Source of the DNA: Echinicola soli
Lineage (GTDB): Bacteria > Bacteroidota > Bacteroidia > Cytophagales > Cyclobacteriaceae
DNA: 64,000 bases
Direction: 5' to 3'
Assembly (NCBI RefSeq): GCF_006575665.1
Contig: NZ_CP041253.1
Span: 4,563,001-4,627,000 of the forward strand
Below, piece by piece: positions 17,679 to 26,303 of the stretch. How positions within the stretch are numbered: position 1 is the stretch's first letter; the number at the start of each line of letters is the position of its first letter. The notes beneath the pieces were generated by a model. It had not been told where the DNA came from and searched no databases. It saw only the letters and a list, made by a program, of their open reading frames with translations. The position numbers and the translations under genes were made by a program.

Positions 17679-18764
17679 ATGAAGAGTGTCAAATTACTTA
17701 TTGTAGGAGCTATCACGGCACTAATGCCTGCTTGTAACCCATCCAAGGAACATAAAAATGAAGCTATACAGCTAAATGACATCCAAGTAATCGGCAGTCA
17801 CAACAGTTATAAAATCGGAATTGAACCTGAAATAATGGCCATCATTGCTGAAAAGGACTCCGGTACGGCCGTTGCCTTAGAATATGACCATATTCCACTA
17901 AACGAGCAGTTGGAATTAGGTCTGCGCAATTTGGAATTGGATGTATTTCATGATCCAATTGGCGGCAGGTACAGCCAGCCAAAAACCTTGGTAAACCTTG
18001 ACTCAGCAGGGATTCCCCATTTACCTTTTGATGAAGCCGGCAAACTCGACCAAGCAGGACTAAAGCTATTCCACGTCCAGGACATAGACTTCAGAAGCCA
18101 CCATTTGTTGTTTAAAGACGCCCTGAACGAGCTTTCCAATTGGAGCTATTCCCACCCAGAACACACCCCTATCATCATCCTGATCAATGCCAAAGATGGC
18201 AATTCGCCCCAGATGACACCTGCACTTCCCTTTACGGCCGCTGCACTTGACAGTATTGACAAAGAAATCCGATCGGTTTTTCCTCAAGAAAAATTGATCA
18301 CACCGGATTTGGTACGAGGAGAATATGCTTCATTGGAGGAAGCGGTTTTGACTGAAGGCTGGCCGATACTGGAAAAAGTAAAAGGGAGATTTTTGTTTGT
18401 ATTGGACGAAAAGGAAGAAAAAAACAATCGCTACCTCTCTGTCCATCCTAACTTAGAAAACGCTGTACTCTTTATCAATGTCAAGGAAAGAGACCCAAAT
18501 GCAGGTTTTCGCATCATCAATGACCCGATCGAAAACCATGACTACATCAAAGACCTTGTCGCCAAAGGTTATATGATCAGAACCCGAGCAGATGCTGGCA
18601 CCATGGAAGCCAGAAACAATGACTACAATCGATTTGAAAAAGCCAAAAGTTCCGGTGCTCAGGTGATATCTACTGATTATTATATTCCAAGTAGCTTGTT
18701 TGAATCCAATTATAAGGTGGTATTCGAAGGAAACGGATACGAACGACCGCAATTGAAAAATTAG
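17679..18764 (+). CDS. Phosphatidylinositol-specific phospholipase C-like lipoprotein (Ca2+-dependent PLC1-like)
   Basis: Predicted envelope lipoprotein with a PLC-like TIM-barrel phosphodiesterase domain. I choose the ATG at 17679, not the one 39 nt upstream, because it starts a clean signal peptide ending in Cys19 (MPAC). The catalytic histidine is His41 in IGSHNSYK, followed by the metal-binding ELDVFHD segment and a second His in LFHVQDIDF. Family members are annotated as phosphatidylinositol-specific phospholipase C1-like proteins; in bacteria the true substrate is seldom known and could be a phosphodiester lipid or glycan. 361 aa. Monocistronic by spacing. Confidence 0.85.
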   Translation: MKSVKLLIVGAITALMPACNPSKEHKNEAIQLNDIQVIGSHNSYKIGIEPEIMAIIAEKDSGTAVALEYDHIPLNEQLELGLRNLELDVFHDPIGGRYSQPKTLVNLDSAGIPHLPFDEAGKLDQAGLKLFHVQDIDFRSHHLLFKDALNELSNWSYSHPEHTPIIILINAKDGNSPQMTPALPFTAAALDSIDKEIRSVFPQEKLITPDLVRGEYASLEEAVLTEGWPILEKVKGRFLFVLDEKEEKNNRYLSVHPNLENAVLFINVKERDPNAGFRIINDPIENHDYIKDLVAKGYMIRTRADAGTMEARNNDYNRFEKAKSSGAQVISTDYYIPSSLFESNYKVVFEGNGYERPQLKN

Positions 18765-18910
18765 TTTTTCGTTGAATTTAACATCTATTTATAAAATAAA
18801 ATTCCGATTTAACAAGTTTTCACATAAAAAACAGAAACAATTATATCAATTTAGGCTAATTTTAGATGTATTATTTCTCGCATTTATTATTTTCCTAATA
18901 TAATTAAAAA

Positions 18911-20587
18911 ATGAAACGTTTATTTCTAGCAGTTATCTTAACCTTTTTTGCCATCCTTTTTACACACGCTAGAGAACTCACTCCACTTAATGAATCACAA
19001 AAATTTAAACAGTTCGGCTTAGTTTGGGGTCTAATGAAATACCACCACCCTTTAGTCAGTAAAGGAAAATATAATTGGTCTGAAGTATTTGTGAAAAATG
19101 CAGAAAAGTTAGAACGCATAAAAAACCAGGAAGAGCTTAACTTTTTTTTGCTAAACTTTATCAACTCCTTTAAATCTTCCAAAATCAAAATATCCAATGA
19201 TTTTGATGGATTGTTCACAAAAAATTATGACTATGATTGGATAGCAAAATTCCAACCAACTTCAGAACTTTATAAAAAACTAAATGAGCTAAAATTAAAC
19301 ACCAACATCAATGATTATTATGTATCCATTGGGAAGCTGTCAGTAATCCCGACTTTTGAAAATGAAAAGGCACTGGAAAAATTCGACTTCTCAATAAAAA
19401 GCCACAGACTTTTAACATTATTCAGTTTTTGGAATGCTATACAATATTTTGATGTCAACAAATATTTAATGGATACTGACTGGGAAGACACCCTGGACAA
19501 ACTTATCCCCGCATTCTTAACCTGCGATGCTGAATTAAATTATGAAAAGCTTAAAGCTGAAATGGTAAGAGCCTTGGATGACTCTCATGCGTTTTACTTA
19601 AATCAAAATTTACTCGATTCATTGTTTGAATATAAACCATCATTTGTGACAAATCTAGTAAATGACACCTTAGTGGTTATTGCAACATTTGACAAAAACG
19701 TGGACGAATATAACAATATCAAACTGGGAGATAAAATTGTCAAAATTGGGGACAAAAGCATTAAAACAAGCATTTTGGAAGACTTAAGTCCATATATCTC
19801 TGCTTCTAATTACTCATTTTTAAAAAGATTAAGTAACTGGGTATTGCACGGTAAATCAGACTCGCTCAAAGTAACAATAGCTAGAAACGATTCTCTCTTT
19901 TCAAAAAATCTACCACGCTATAAAGACTTCACAAATACAAACCCAAAAGTATTATCTAGAGATACTCCAAGGAAAAAATGGCAATTTATAGAGGACGATA
20001 TAGGCTACATTAATCTAAAATCCATTTCAAAAAAAGAAATAAAAACTGCTTTTTCCAGCTTCTCTCAAACTAAAGGAATAATCATAGATTTAAGGAACTA
20101 TCCTAATAATTTAGCATTAAATGAACTTACCCACTATCTGTATCCAGAGAGAAAAACGTTCATTCATGTACTAGGCCCAATTGCAAACAGACCCTCTTTA
20201 GCTAAACATGTAAAATCTCCGCTAAAGCTAATTATTGATCCATTTAAGACAGGACATAAAAACCGTAACTTTTATAGCAAAAGAATTGTTTTGCTGGTAA
20301 ATAACAACACCATGAGTCAATCCGAATATATCGGCATGGCGATCCAGGGCTCTCCAAACTGTCTAACAGTAGGAGAAACCACTGCTGGTGCTGTCATGAA
20401 CATCGCTGCCTTTACACTTCCGGACGCCACGGAGGTGAATTTCACTAGCTTAGGTGCGTTTTACCCAGACGGCAGTGGAGCACAAAGGAAAGGTCTAAAA
20501 ATAGATCACTATGTAAATGAAACCACTTCAAATTTCTTAAAAGACCAATATGTTCTGAAAGGAATAGAATTGATTAAGATGAAATGA
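18911..20587 (+). CDS. S41-family (C-terminal processing-like) peptidase
   Basis: 558-aa exported protein: signal peptide at residues 1-20 (ends in THA), an N-terminal helical region, a PDZ-like segment with YNNIKLGDKIVKIGDKSI, then the S41 core. The nucleophile serine is predicted in NNNTMSQSEYIGMA, and the following GETTAGA loop is typical of the family; the general-base lysine is not obvious to me, so activity is unproven. The gene is clearly more A/T-rich than its neighbours, with many AAA and TTT codons, which fits recent acquisition or relaxed selection. It converges with the sulfatase gene; a 13-bp hairpin lies between them. Confidence 0.85.
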   Translation: MKRLFLAVILTFFAILFTHARELTPLNESQKFKQFGLVWGLMKYHHPLVSKGKYNWSEVFVKNAEKLERIKNQEELNFFLLNFINSFKSSKIKISNDFDGLFTKNYDYDWIAKFQPTSELYKKLNELKLNTNINDYYVSIGKLSVIPTFENEKALEKFDFSIKSHRLLTLFSFWNAIQYFDVNKYLMDTDWEDTLDKLIPAFLTCDAELNYEKLKAEMVRALDDSHAFYLNQNLLDSLFEYKPSFVTNLVNDTLVVIATFDKNVDEYNNIKLGDKIVKIGDKSIKTSILEDLSPYISASNYSFLKRLSNWVLHGKSDSLKVTIARNDSLFSKNLPRYKDFTNTNPKVLSRDTPRKKWQFIEDDIGYINLKSISKKEIKTAFSSFSQTKGIIIDLRNYPNNLALNELTHYLYPERKTFIHVLGPIANRPSLAKHVKSPLKLIIDPFKTGHKNRNFYSKRIVLLVNNNTMSQSEYIGMAIQGSPNCLTVGETTAGAVMNIAAFTLPDATEVNFTSLGAFYPDGSGAQRKGLKIDHYVNETTSNFLKDQYVLKGIELIKMK

Positions 20588-20624
20588 CAAAATAAAATTC
20601 AGCATTTGTTTCCCCCTCCCAGAA

Positions 20625-20662
20625 GATTAACACAGATATCATAATTTTCATCTGTGTTAATC
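20625..20662. terminator. Hairpin between convergent genes
   Basis: Perfect 13-bp stem GATTAACACAGAT (20625-20637) with 20650-20662, loop 12 nt. It sits between the convergent S41 peptidase and sulfatase genes, so it could act in both directions, but neither side has a long T-run. The arms also resemble a repeat seen in many Bacteroidota intergenic regions. Confidence 0.5.
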
Positions 20663-20680
20663 CGTGGCTTTTCACCAGTT

Positions 20681-22255
20681 TTACTTTAGCTCTAGCTGTT
20701 CTGCTTCGCCTTGATCGCTTCCTCTTACCTTTTCATATGCTGCCACCATTTCTTGAAGCTTTTCAGGCTTGGATTGGGCTAGGTTCTGCTGTTGGCCAAT
20801 ATCTTCTTTCAGGTTATAAAGTTGGTATTCATCATCATTCCCTATTTCTATATTGACCGATTTGATTACCGCTTGTCCTCCATTAGGTGGAATCATCGCC
20901 CAGTCCCCTTTACGGAAAGCTGTGCGGCCAGTAGCTTCAATGATCAGTTCATTCCTGCCTTGTTGGCTTTTTCCCATAAACGCATCCAGCAAAGCTTCAC
21001 TATCCGGGCCTTGCTTATCACTGCCCACCAAGTCGGCCAATGAAGACATCAAATCCACTTGGCAAACCAAGGCATCAGAAACTTGTGGTACTATTTTACC
21101 TTTCCAGTATACCGCAAAAGGCACCCGGGTTCCTGCCTCAAACAAGCTGTACTTCCCACCCCTCAGCGGTCCCGCAGGCTTGTGGTTACCTAATTTTTCT
21201 ACCGCATCATCATAATAACCGTCGTTTAGCACGGGACCATTGTCACTCGAAAATACGATCAGGGTGTTTTCTAGAATTCCCTCTTCCTCCAGTGTCTTCA
21301 GAAACTCCCCAATACACCAATCCGCTTCAGCAATCACGTCACCCCTAGGCCCCATTCCTGTGGCCCCTACAAATCTTGGGTTTGGTGTACGAGGTACATG
21401 GGGCTGCTGTAAGGCATAGTATAAAAAGAAAGGTTCTTCCTTATGTCCCTTCACAAATGCTTTGGCTTTTCCCAAAAAGTGGTCAGCCATATCCACATCA
21501 CTCCACCTGGCTGCCTCCCCACCTTTCATAAAACCAATTCTCGGTATACCATTTACGATGCTGTTATGATGCCCATGATGCCACTTCATGGTCAGCATCT
21601 CCGGATTATCCTTTCCTGTAGGTTCTCCTTCAAAGTTCTTTTGGTAATCCACTTCAACAGGGTCACTGGGATCGAGGTTTACCACATGGCCATTTTCGAT
21701 ATATACCGTCGGCACCCGATCCTGTGTAGCTGCCAAAATATGACTGTAATCAAATCCAACCTCATTGGGACTGGGGCTGATCTTCTGGTTCCAATCTACA
21801 TTTCCGTTGCCCAGACCGAGATGCCATTTTCCTACAATGCCGGTATAGTAACCGTGCTGTTTCAGCATTTTCGGCAAGGTCATTTGTGCAGTGTCTATCA
21901 GTAAAGGTGCTGTACCAGGCAAAATTTTAGCATCCTTATTCCTCCATGGGTACATTCCGGTGAGTAAAGCATAGCGACTCGGTGTACAGGTGGCCGAAGA
22001 AGCATAACCATTGGTAAAGCGAACACCTTCATTGGCCAGTTTATCCATATTAGGAGTACTGATCTCTGTGGCTCCATAGGCACTCATATCACCATAACCG
22101 AGGTCATCCATGTAAATGACCACAATATTAGGATGATCAGGTGAGGATTCTTCCACTTGTTTTGATTGCTTATTGGAATCACAAGCCATTAACAAAAAAA
22201 CAGGCAATGCATAATAGAGACGGCTGAAAAACGTGGTTAATTTAGTCTTATTCAT
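20681..22255 (-). CDS. Type I sulfatase lipoprotein (arylsulfatase-like)
   Basis: Hydrolyses sulfate esters, probably of sulfated polysaccharide or glycolipid, at the cell envelope. With the ATG at 22255 (preferred over an ATG 39 nt upstream) the 524-aa product starts with a lipoprotein signal and lipobox Cys25 (LMAC). Metal-binding Asp50-Asp51 is in YMDDLGYGD, and the formylglycine cysteine is Cys90 in CTPSRYALLTG, the CxPSR sequence of S1 sulfatases that need the anaerobic/aerobic maturase elsewhere in the genome. FSSDNGP marks the second metal site. No other carbohydrate-degrading gene is adjacent, so the substrate is open. Confidence 0.92.
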   Translation of the reverse strand: MNKTKLTTFFSRLYYALPVFLLMACDSNKQSKQVEESSPDHPNIVVIYMDDLGYGDMSAYGATEISTPNMDKLANEGVRFTNGYASSATCTPSRYALLTGMYPWRNKDAKILPGTAPLLIDTAQMTLPKMLKQHGYYTGIVGKWHLGLGNGNVDWNQKISPSPNEVGFDYSHILAATQDRVPTVYIENGHVVNLDPSDPVEVDYQKNFEGEPTGKDNPEMLTMKWHHGHHNSIVNGIPRIGFMKGGEAARWSDVDMADHFLGKAKAFVKGHKEEPFFLYYALQQPHVPRTPNPRFVGATGMGPRGDVIAEADWCIGEFLKTLEEEGILENTLIVFSSDNGPVLNDGYYDDAVEKLGNHKPAGPLRGGKYSLFEAGTRVPFAVYWKGKIVPQVSDALVCQVDLMSSLADLVGSDKQGPDSEALLDAFMGKSQQGRNELIIEATGRTAFRKGDWAMIPPNGGQAVIKSVNIEIGNDDEYQLYNLKEDIGQQQNLAQSKPEKLQEMVAAYEKVRGSDQGEAEQLELK

Positions 22256-22375
22256 AAAATTATTCAATGGAATGATGTGTAACCGAGGTGTCACGACTAC
22301 GTTTGTAATAATTCAAAGCTACATCGAAAGATATCAAAAGAAAATTGTATTATAAACTACAACTCACAATTTTTA

Positions 22376-22475
22376 TTACTGGAGTCCGAGAAAACAATCG
22401 TCAAATTGAAAAAAACCAACTGTTTTCACCCTAAATCCCCTAAAGGAAACTTTCTAACACACCCTTTTAGGGGAT
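22376..22475. mobile_element. TTACTGG-family miniature element, copy 2 (truncated)
   Basis: Begins with the inverted-repeat end TTACTGGAGTCCGA and follows copy 3 (47410) for about 100 bp through the CCCCTAAAGG hairpin arm. It then diverges, so the right half and right terminal repeat are missing. This shows decay of the family rather than a recent insertion. Confidence 0.7.
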
Positions 22476-22560
22476 GGAAATGTTTCCCCAGACGATCTAT
22501 AAACTGACACATACCTCCTTTAGGACGCTCTTTCTTGAAAGGTCCAAAGAACACTTTTTA

Positions 22561-22600
22561 AAAAAGGAGGATTGCCTACTGATAACAATCCTCCTTTTTT
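22561..22600 (+). terminator. Strong orphan terminator hairpin
   Basis: Stem AAAAAGGAGGATTG (22561-22574) pairs with 22586-22599 around an 11-nt loop, followed by T-run. On the plus strand no gene lies upstream within the gap, since the nearest gene (sulfatase) is on the minus strand. It may end a small untranslated transcript or be a leftover. Confidence 0.8.
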
Positions 22601-22714
22601 ATTTAAATGACAGAGATGGATTAAATCCTAATCATTATCTTTGGAAAGTAATCGAAATTTTAACGGAACATTCCAATTAGGGAAGTCCAAATTCTCCTGT
22701 TAACCCTTCTAAAG

Positions 22715-23521
22715 ATGAATTTAAACTTAAAAACTCCCATTGCATTTTTTGACCTAGAGGCTACTGGCATCAATATTTCTACTGACCGAATCGTGGAAGT
22801 GTCCATCGTAAAGGTACATCCGGGGGGAGAAGAGGAAACCAAAACCATGCAAATCAACCCGACTATTCCGATTCCAAAGGAAGTTTCCCTGATCCATGGT
22901 ATTTATGATAAAGACATTAAGGATGCCCCGACTTTTAAAGATGTCGCCAAGGAACTTCACCAGTTTTTGGAAGGGGCTGATTTGGCCGGATTTAACGTCC
23001 TTAAGTTTGATATCCCACTTTTGGTAGAGGAATTCCTGCGTGCCGGTATCGACTTTGACATCGAAAAGCGAAACCTGCTGGACGCACAGAAAATTTTCCA
23101 CATGATGGAAAAGCGAAACCTTACGGCTGCCTATAAATTCTACTGTGGCAAGACCCTCGAAAATGCCCATAGTGCAGAAGCCGACACTATAGCCACCTAT
23201 GAGGTATTCAAGGCACAGATAGAACGGTATAAGGATGAAGAAGCCTTTGACCTGCAAGGAAACAAGCTTGGTGTGATTGAAAATGACATGAAAAAAGTCC
23301 ACCAACTGATCAACGAAAAAATGGTGGACCTGGCAGGAAGATTTATTTTCAACGATGAAGGGGTGGAATGCTTTAACTTCGGCAAGCATAAAGGCAAGCC
23401 TGTCGAGCAGGTACTGAAAGAGGAGCCAAACTACTACGACTGGATGATGAAGGGGGATTTCCCGCTGGACACCAAACGTAAGTTTACCCAAATCAAACTC
23501 CGGAATTTTAATAATCGGTAG
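22715..23521 (+). CDS. DEDDh 3'-5' exonuclease with C-terminal DUF3820-like domain
   Basis: 268-aa DnaQ-like exonuclease. Exo I motif FFDLEATG has Asp and Glu ligands near residues 13-15, Exo II follows in LAGFNVLKFDIPLL, and Exo III is HSAEADT with the DEDDh histidine. A short C-terminal module (FNFGKHKGKPV, YYDWMMKGDFP) matches the DUF3820-type segment often fused to such nucleases. It probably trims DNA or RNA ends in repair; it is too short and isolated to be called the polymerase III epsilon subunit. Single-gene unit. Confidence 0.87.
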   Translation: MNLNLKTPIAFFDLEATGINISTDRIVEVSIVKVHPGGEEETKTMQINPTIPIPKEVSLIHGIYDKDIKDAPTFKDVAKELHQFLEGADLAGFNVLKFDIPLLVEEFLRAGIDFDIEKRNLLDAQKIFHMMEKRNLTAAYKFYCGKTLENAHSAEADTIATYEVFKAQIERYKDEEAFDLQGNKLGVIENDMKKVHQLINEKMVDLAGRFIFNDEGVECFNFGKHKGKPVEQVLKEEPNYYDWMMKGDFPLDTKRKFTQIKLRNFNNR

Positions 23522-23693
23522 TAAGATGTTAGTATTGAGTCTTGAGACTTGAGAATTTTGTTCCTCCCCGCCGCTGCGGGGAGGTTAGGCGGGGTACTTT
23601 TGGAGAAAAGTCAACCCTCGGAGGGCTGGTATGGTAACCAACAAGTTTTTAGCAATTATTAAAATCCTGCAATCTTTTAATTTTCCAATCGAT

Positions 23694-24428
23694 TCACTCC
23701 AGCATTCCCTTTCGATCAAAATACCTTAACCGGTAACACTGCATGGCCGTTTTCCCCAAATGGTCGGAAAGTTGCCAATTGGCCACTGCCCCCACTCCTG
23801 CTCCGATGACAGGAATGAGTTGTGCCAACTTCGCCAAATCCATGTAATCGCGATATTCGATCTGAAAACTCCTCCAGTCAAACCCATCCTCTTTTACTGG
23901 AAGGCTCTCTTTGTGGTTATTCCAATTTTCAATGATGCCAATCAGCTCATTCCTTTTCTTCTGGCTACAAAAGGCAAGTTGGAAAACGTGCAGGATAAAG
24001 AGCCGTTCCCTAAAATCCTTCACATCATGGCCATAAAGAGAGGCCACTTCAAACATCATTTTCATTTTGATGGTAAGAAAGGCCGGAAAATCTGCAAAGC
24101 CCATCAAAATTCCGCCTGCACCAGTCACCGCGCCCTCCACTGAAGCGGTGCTCTTATACCATTTGATCTTATTTTTCACTTTCCCTTCCCGTTTTTCAAA
24201 GCTCACTTCCCGAGGCACAGAAGCATTGATATAGCTGGAGCCATAAAGCACCCCTTTCACCATCTTTTCGATAGCATAGGTGATCGCCTGGTGCACCTTT
24301 TCAGGAATGATATTATTGATCCGGTGCTGAACACCTTTGGCCATTCTATTCATCAATGAAGGGCTTTTCTTCATTTTTTGAAGCCAAGCAATCATTTCAT
24401 AAAAAGCAATTTCTTCGTATAGCAACAT
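23694..24428 (-). CDS. EcsC-family protein
   Basis: 244-aa protein matching the EcsC family, named after a Bacillus gene next to an ABC transporter, with no known biochemical role. Characteristic parts are the amphipathic N-terminal helices, the glycine-rich stretch EGAVTGAGGILMGFADFPAF near residues 96-115, and the second hydrophobic helix LAQLIPVIGAGVGAVANW near the C-terminus, which suggest membrane association. No ABC transporter is nearby. The following phosphoesterase gene is on the same strand 129 nt upstream, so they could share a transcript. Confidence 0.82.
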   Translation of the reverse strand: MLLYEEIAFYEMIAWLQKMKKSPSLMNRMAKGVQHRINNIIPEKVHQAITYAIEKMVKGVLYGSSYINASVPREVSFEKREGKVKNKIKWYKSTASVEGAVTGAGGILMGFADFPAFLTIKMKMMFEVASLYGHDVKDFRERLFILHVFQLAFCSQKKRNELIGIIENWNNHKESLPVKEDGFDWRSFQIEYRDYMDLAKLAQLIPVIGAGVGAVANWQLSDHLGKTAMQCYRLRYFDRKGMLE

Positions 24429-24557
24429 CGTTGTCAGTTAATGGTTGACTGGTCACTGTCTACTGATATTGGTAAAACTTCCACGGTCCTTGGCTGACTG
24501 ACCAGCACCGAATTCATAATTGGTTATTCGTTACTGGCTATCAACTTACCGATCTCC

Positions 24558-25061
24558 TTACACACCCCCACGTTTCCCTAATTCAACGACCCTGAGATTT
24601 TTTGGTTGGCCAGCCTCTAAGTTAAATTTCAGGAGGGTCTTTACTTGGTGAAAGCCATGATTGCCCACTGCCCCGGGATTCATGTACAGACAGCCCAGCT
24701 CTTTGTCAAATTCCACTTTACAAATATGGCTATGACCACAAATGAAAATGGTTGGCTTTATTTCTTTTATGTGCTTTTTGACTCCTGCGGCGTACCTTGG
24801 CGGCTTGCCACCGATATGGATCATCATCACTCTGGCACCTTCCAGATCAAAAATCAATTCCTCAGGATATTTTTGTTGACAGGCCAAATCATCAATATTT
24901 CCGTAGACAGCCCTGACTTTTTTATCCTTGGGTAAGGCCTCCATGACCTTTTCATCCCCTATATCACCTGCATGCCAGATTTCATCTACATCTTGCAGAT
25001 GGGAAAGTATCTTGTCATCGATAAAACTGTGTGAATCAGAAATTAAAGCAATTTTCACCAT
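24558..25061 (-). CDS. YfcE/MJ0936-family metallophosphoesterase
   Basis: 167-aa calcineurin-like phosphodiesterase of the small YfcE type. All metal-binding blocks are visible: DSHS (Asp9, His11), HAGDIGD, GNIDD, and GHSHICK, with the final MNPGAVGNHG loop typical of the family. These enzymes hydrolyse phosphodiesters in the cytoplasm; the physiological substrate is unknown. Correct length. Lies upstream of the EcsC gene on the same strand. Confidence 0.92.
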   Translation of the reverse strand: MVKIALISDSHSFIDDKILSHLQDVDEIWHAGDIGDEKVMEALPKDKKVRAVYGNIDDLACQQKYPEELIFDLEGARVMMIHIGGKPPRYAAGVKKHIKEIKPTIFICGHSHICKVEFDKELGCLYMNPGAVGNHGFHQVKTLLKFNLEAGQPKNLRVVELGKRGGV

Positions 25062-25238
25062 ATTGTCTACTGTTAAAACCTAAAGTAAAAGCAACTTGGA
25101 GACTCCCAAGCCGATAACAAAGAAATGGAATTTAACGACGACACAAAAGATAAAGACTAATTCACTCCCTGTCCGTTCTTTTCTGTGAAGTATTTTACTA
25201 TTTTTAAACCTTGTAAAAACAATTATACTTAAATCAAT

Positions 25239-26105
25239 ATGGCTTCAGGCTTTTTTGCAATTCTAGATGATATCGCCACGCTGATGGATGATGTGGCTTC
25301 CATGACTAAAATAGCTACCCGAAAAACAGCGGGGATACTGGGGGATGATTTGGCCGTAAACGCCGAAAAGGCCTCAGGTTTTGCTTCATCCAGGGAAATC
25401 CCAGTTCTCTGGGCCATTTCCAAAGGGTCCTTTGTCAATAAACTTATCATCCTTCCCATTGCATTTTTGCTGAGTTCGTTTTTGCCTTGGGCAGTCACTA
25501 TCATCCTACTCATTGGTGGAGTATATTTGGCCTATGAAGGAGCGGAAAAAGTGTACCATTTCTTTGTACCCCACCTCCATTCCAAAAAAGAGGCCATCCA
25601 AGAAACACGCACCAAAGAAGAAATTCTGGAAGTGGAAAAAGAGCGAATAAAATCAGCCATTGTAACCGATTTTATCCTTTCTGTGGAAATTGTCATCATT
25701 GCCTTGGGAGCCGTAGTAAGCGAACCACTCGTCAATCAGATCATCATTGTCTCCTTTATCGCCCTTCTGGCCACTGTAGGAGTCTATGGAATAGTAGCTT
25801 TGATCGTACGAATGGACGAGACTGGCTATAAGATCATGGCCAGAAGTAAGGAAAAGTCAGGCTTTCTCTTCACCGTCGGCCAGGGTTTGGTCAATGCCCT
25901 CCCTATTGTCATCAAAGCCTTGGGAATTATCGGCACGCTAGCCTTGTTGCTCGTAGCCGGGGGGATATTTACCCACAATATCGAATTTCTCCACCACTTT
26001 GCCCCCGTGGTACCCGGCATGGCCAAGGATTTTGTTGTTGGCCTAATTGTTGGGTTTATTGCCTTGCTGATATTCAAAGGTGTGACAAAGTTGATAGGAA
26101 AGTAG
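25239..26105 (+). CDS. DUF808-family inner-membrane protein (YedI-like)
   Basis: 288-aa membrane protein. The start MASGFFAILDDIATLMDD and the KTAGILGDDLAVNAE stretch are the DUF808 signature. About five to six hydrophobic helices follow (near residues 66-85, 86-100, 145-165, 170-190, 220-240, 265-280). The function of the family is unknown. It is monocistronic between intergenic gaps. Confidence 0.9.
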   Translation: MASGFFAILDDIATLMDDVASMTKIATRKTAGILGDDLAVNAEKASGFASSREIPVLWAISKGSFVNKLIILPIAFLLSSFLPWAVTIILLIGGVYLAYEGAEKVYHFFVPHLHSKKEAIQETRTKEEILEVEKERIKSAIVTDFILSVEIVIIALGAVVSEPLVNQIIIVSFIALLATVGVYGIVALIVRMDETGYKIMARSKEKSGFLFTVGQGLVNALPIVIKALGIIGTLALLLVAGGIFTHNIEFLHHFAPVVPGMAKDFVVGLIVGFIALLIFKGVTKLIGK

Positions 26106-26303
26106 GCCTGAAAATGCACATACAGTCTGTGATGCAGAACCTCAATGAATAAAAAACTGTGTTTATCAGCAAAACAATCCATAAGGTACTATTTTGATGC
26201 TACTGCTTTCTCGCAAATTGATGAATAAGCCTTATTTTCACATTGGTCCGTTATTTAATTTTGGACCTATGTTTATTAGTTGTTAACCACTGAAACCCAT
26301 CCT

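Larger units (their letters stand above)
22256..22714. other. Intergenic region with truncated element and orphan terminator
   Basis: Gap between the minus-strand sulfatase and plus-strand exonuclease genes. It holds the truncated TTACTGG element (22376-22475) and a strong terminator (22561-22600), both listed separately. A reading frame at 22474-22680 runs through the terminator hairpin and has no protein-like character. Confidence 0.5.

Noticed and set aside
22474..22680. 68-aa reading frame
   Set aside because: It runs through a strong terminator hairpin and the remains of a repeat element.
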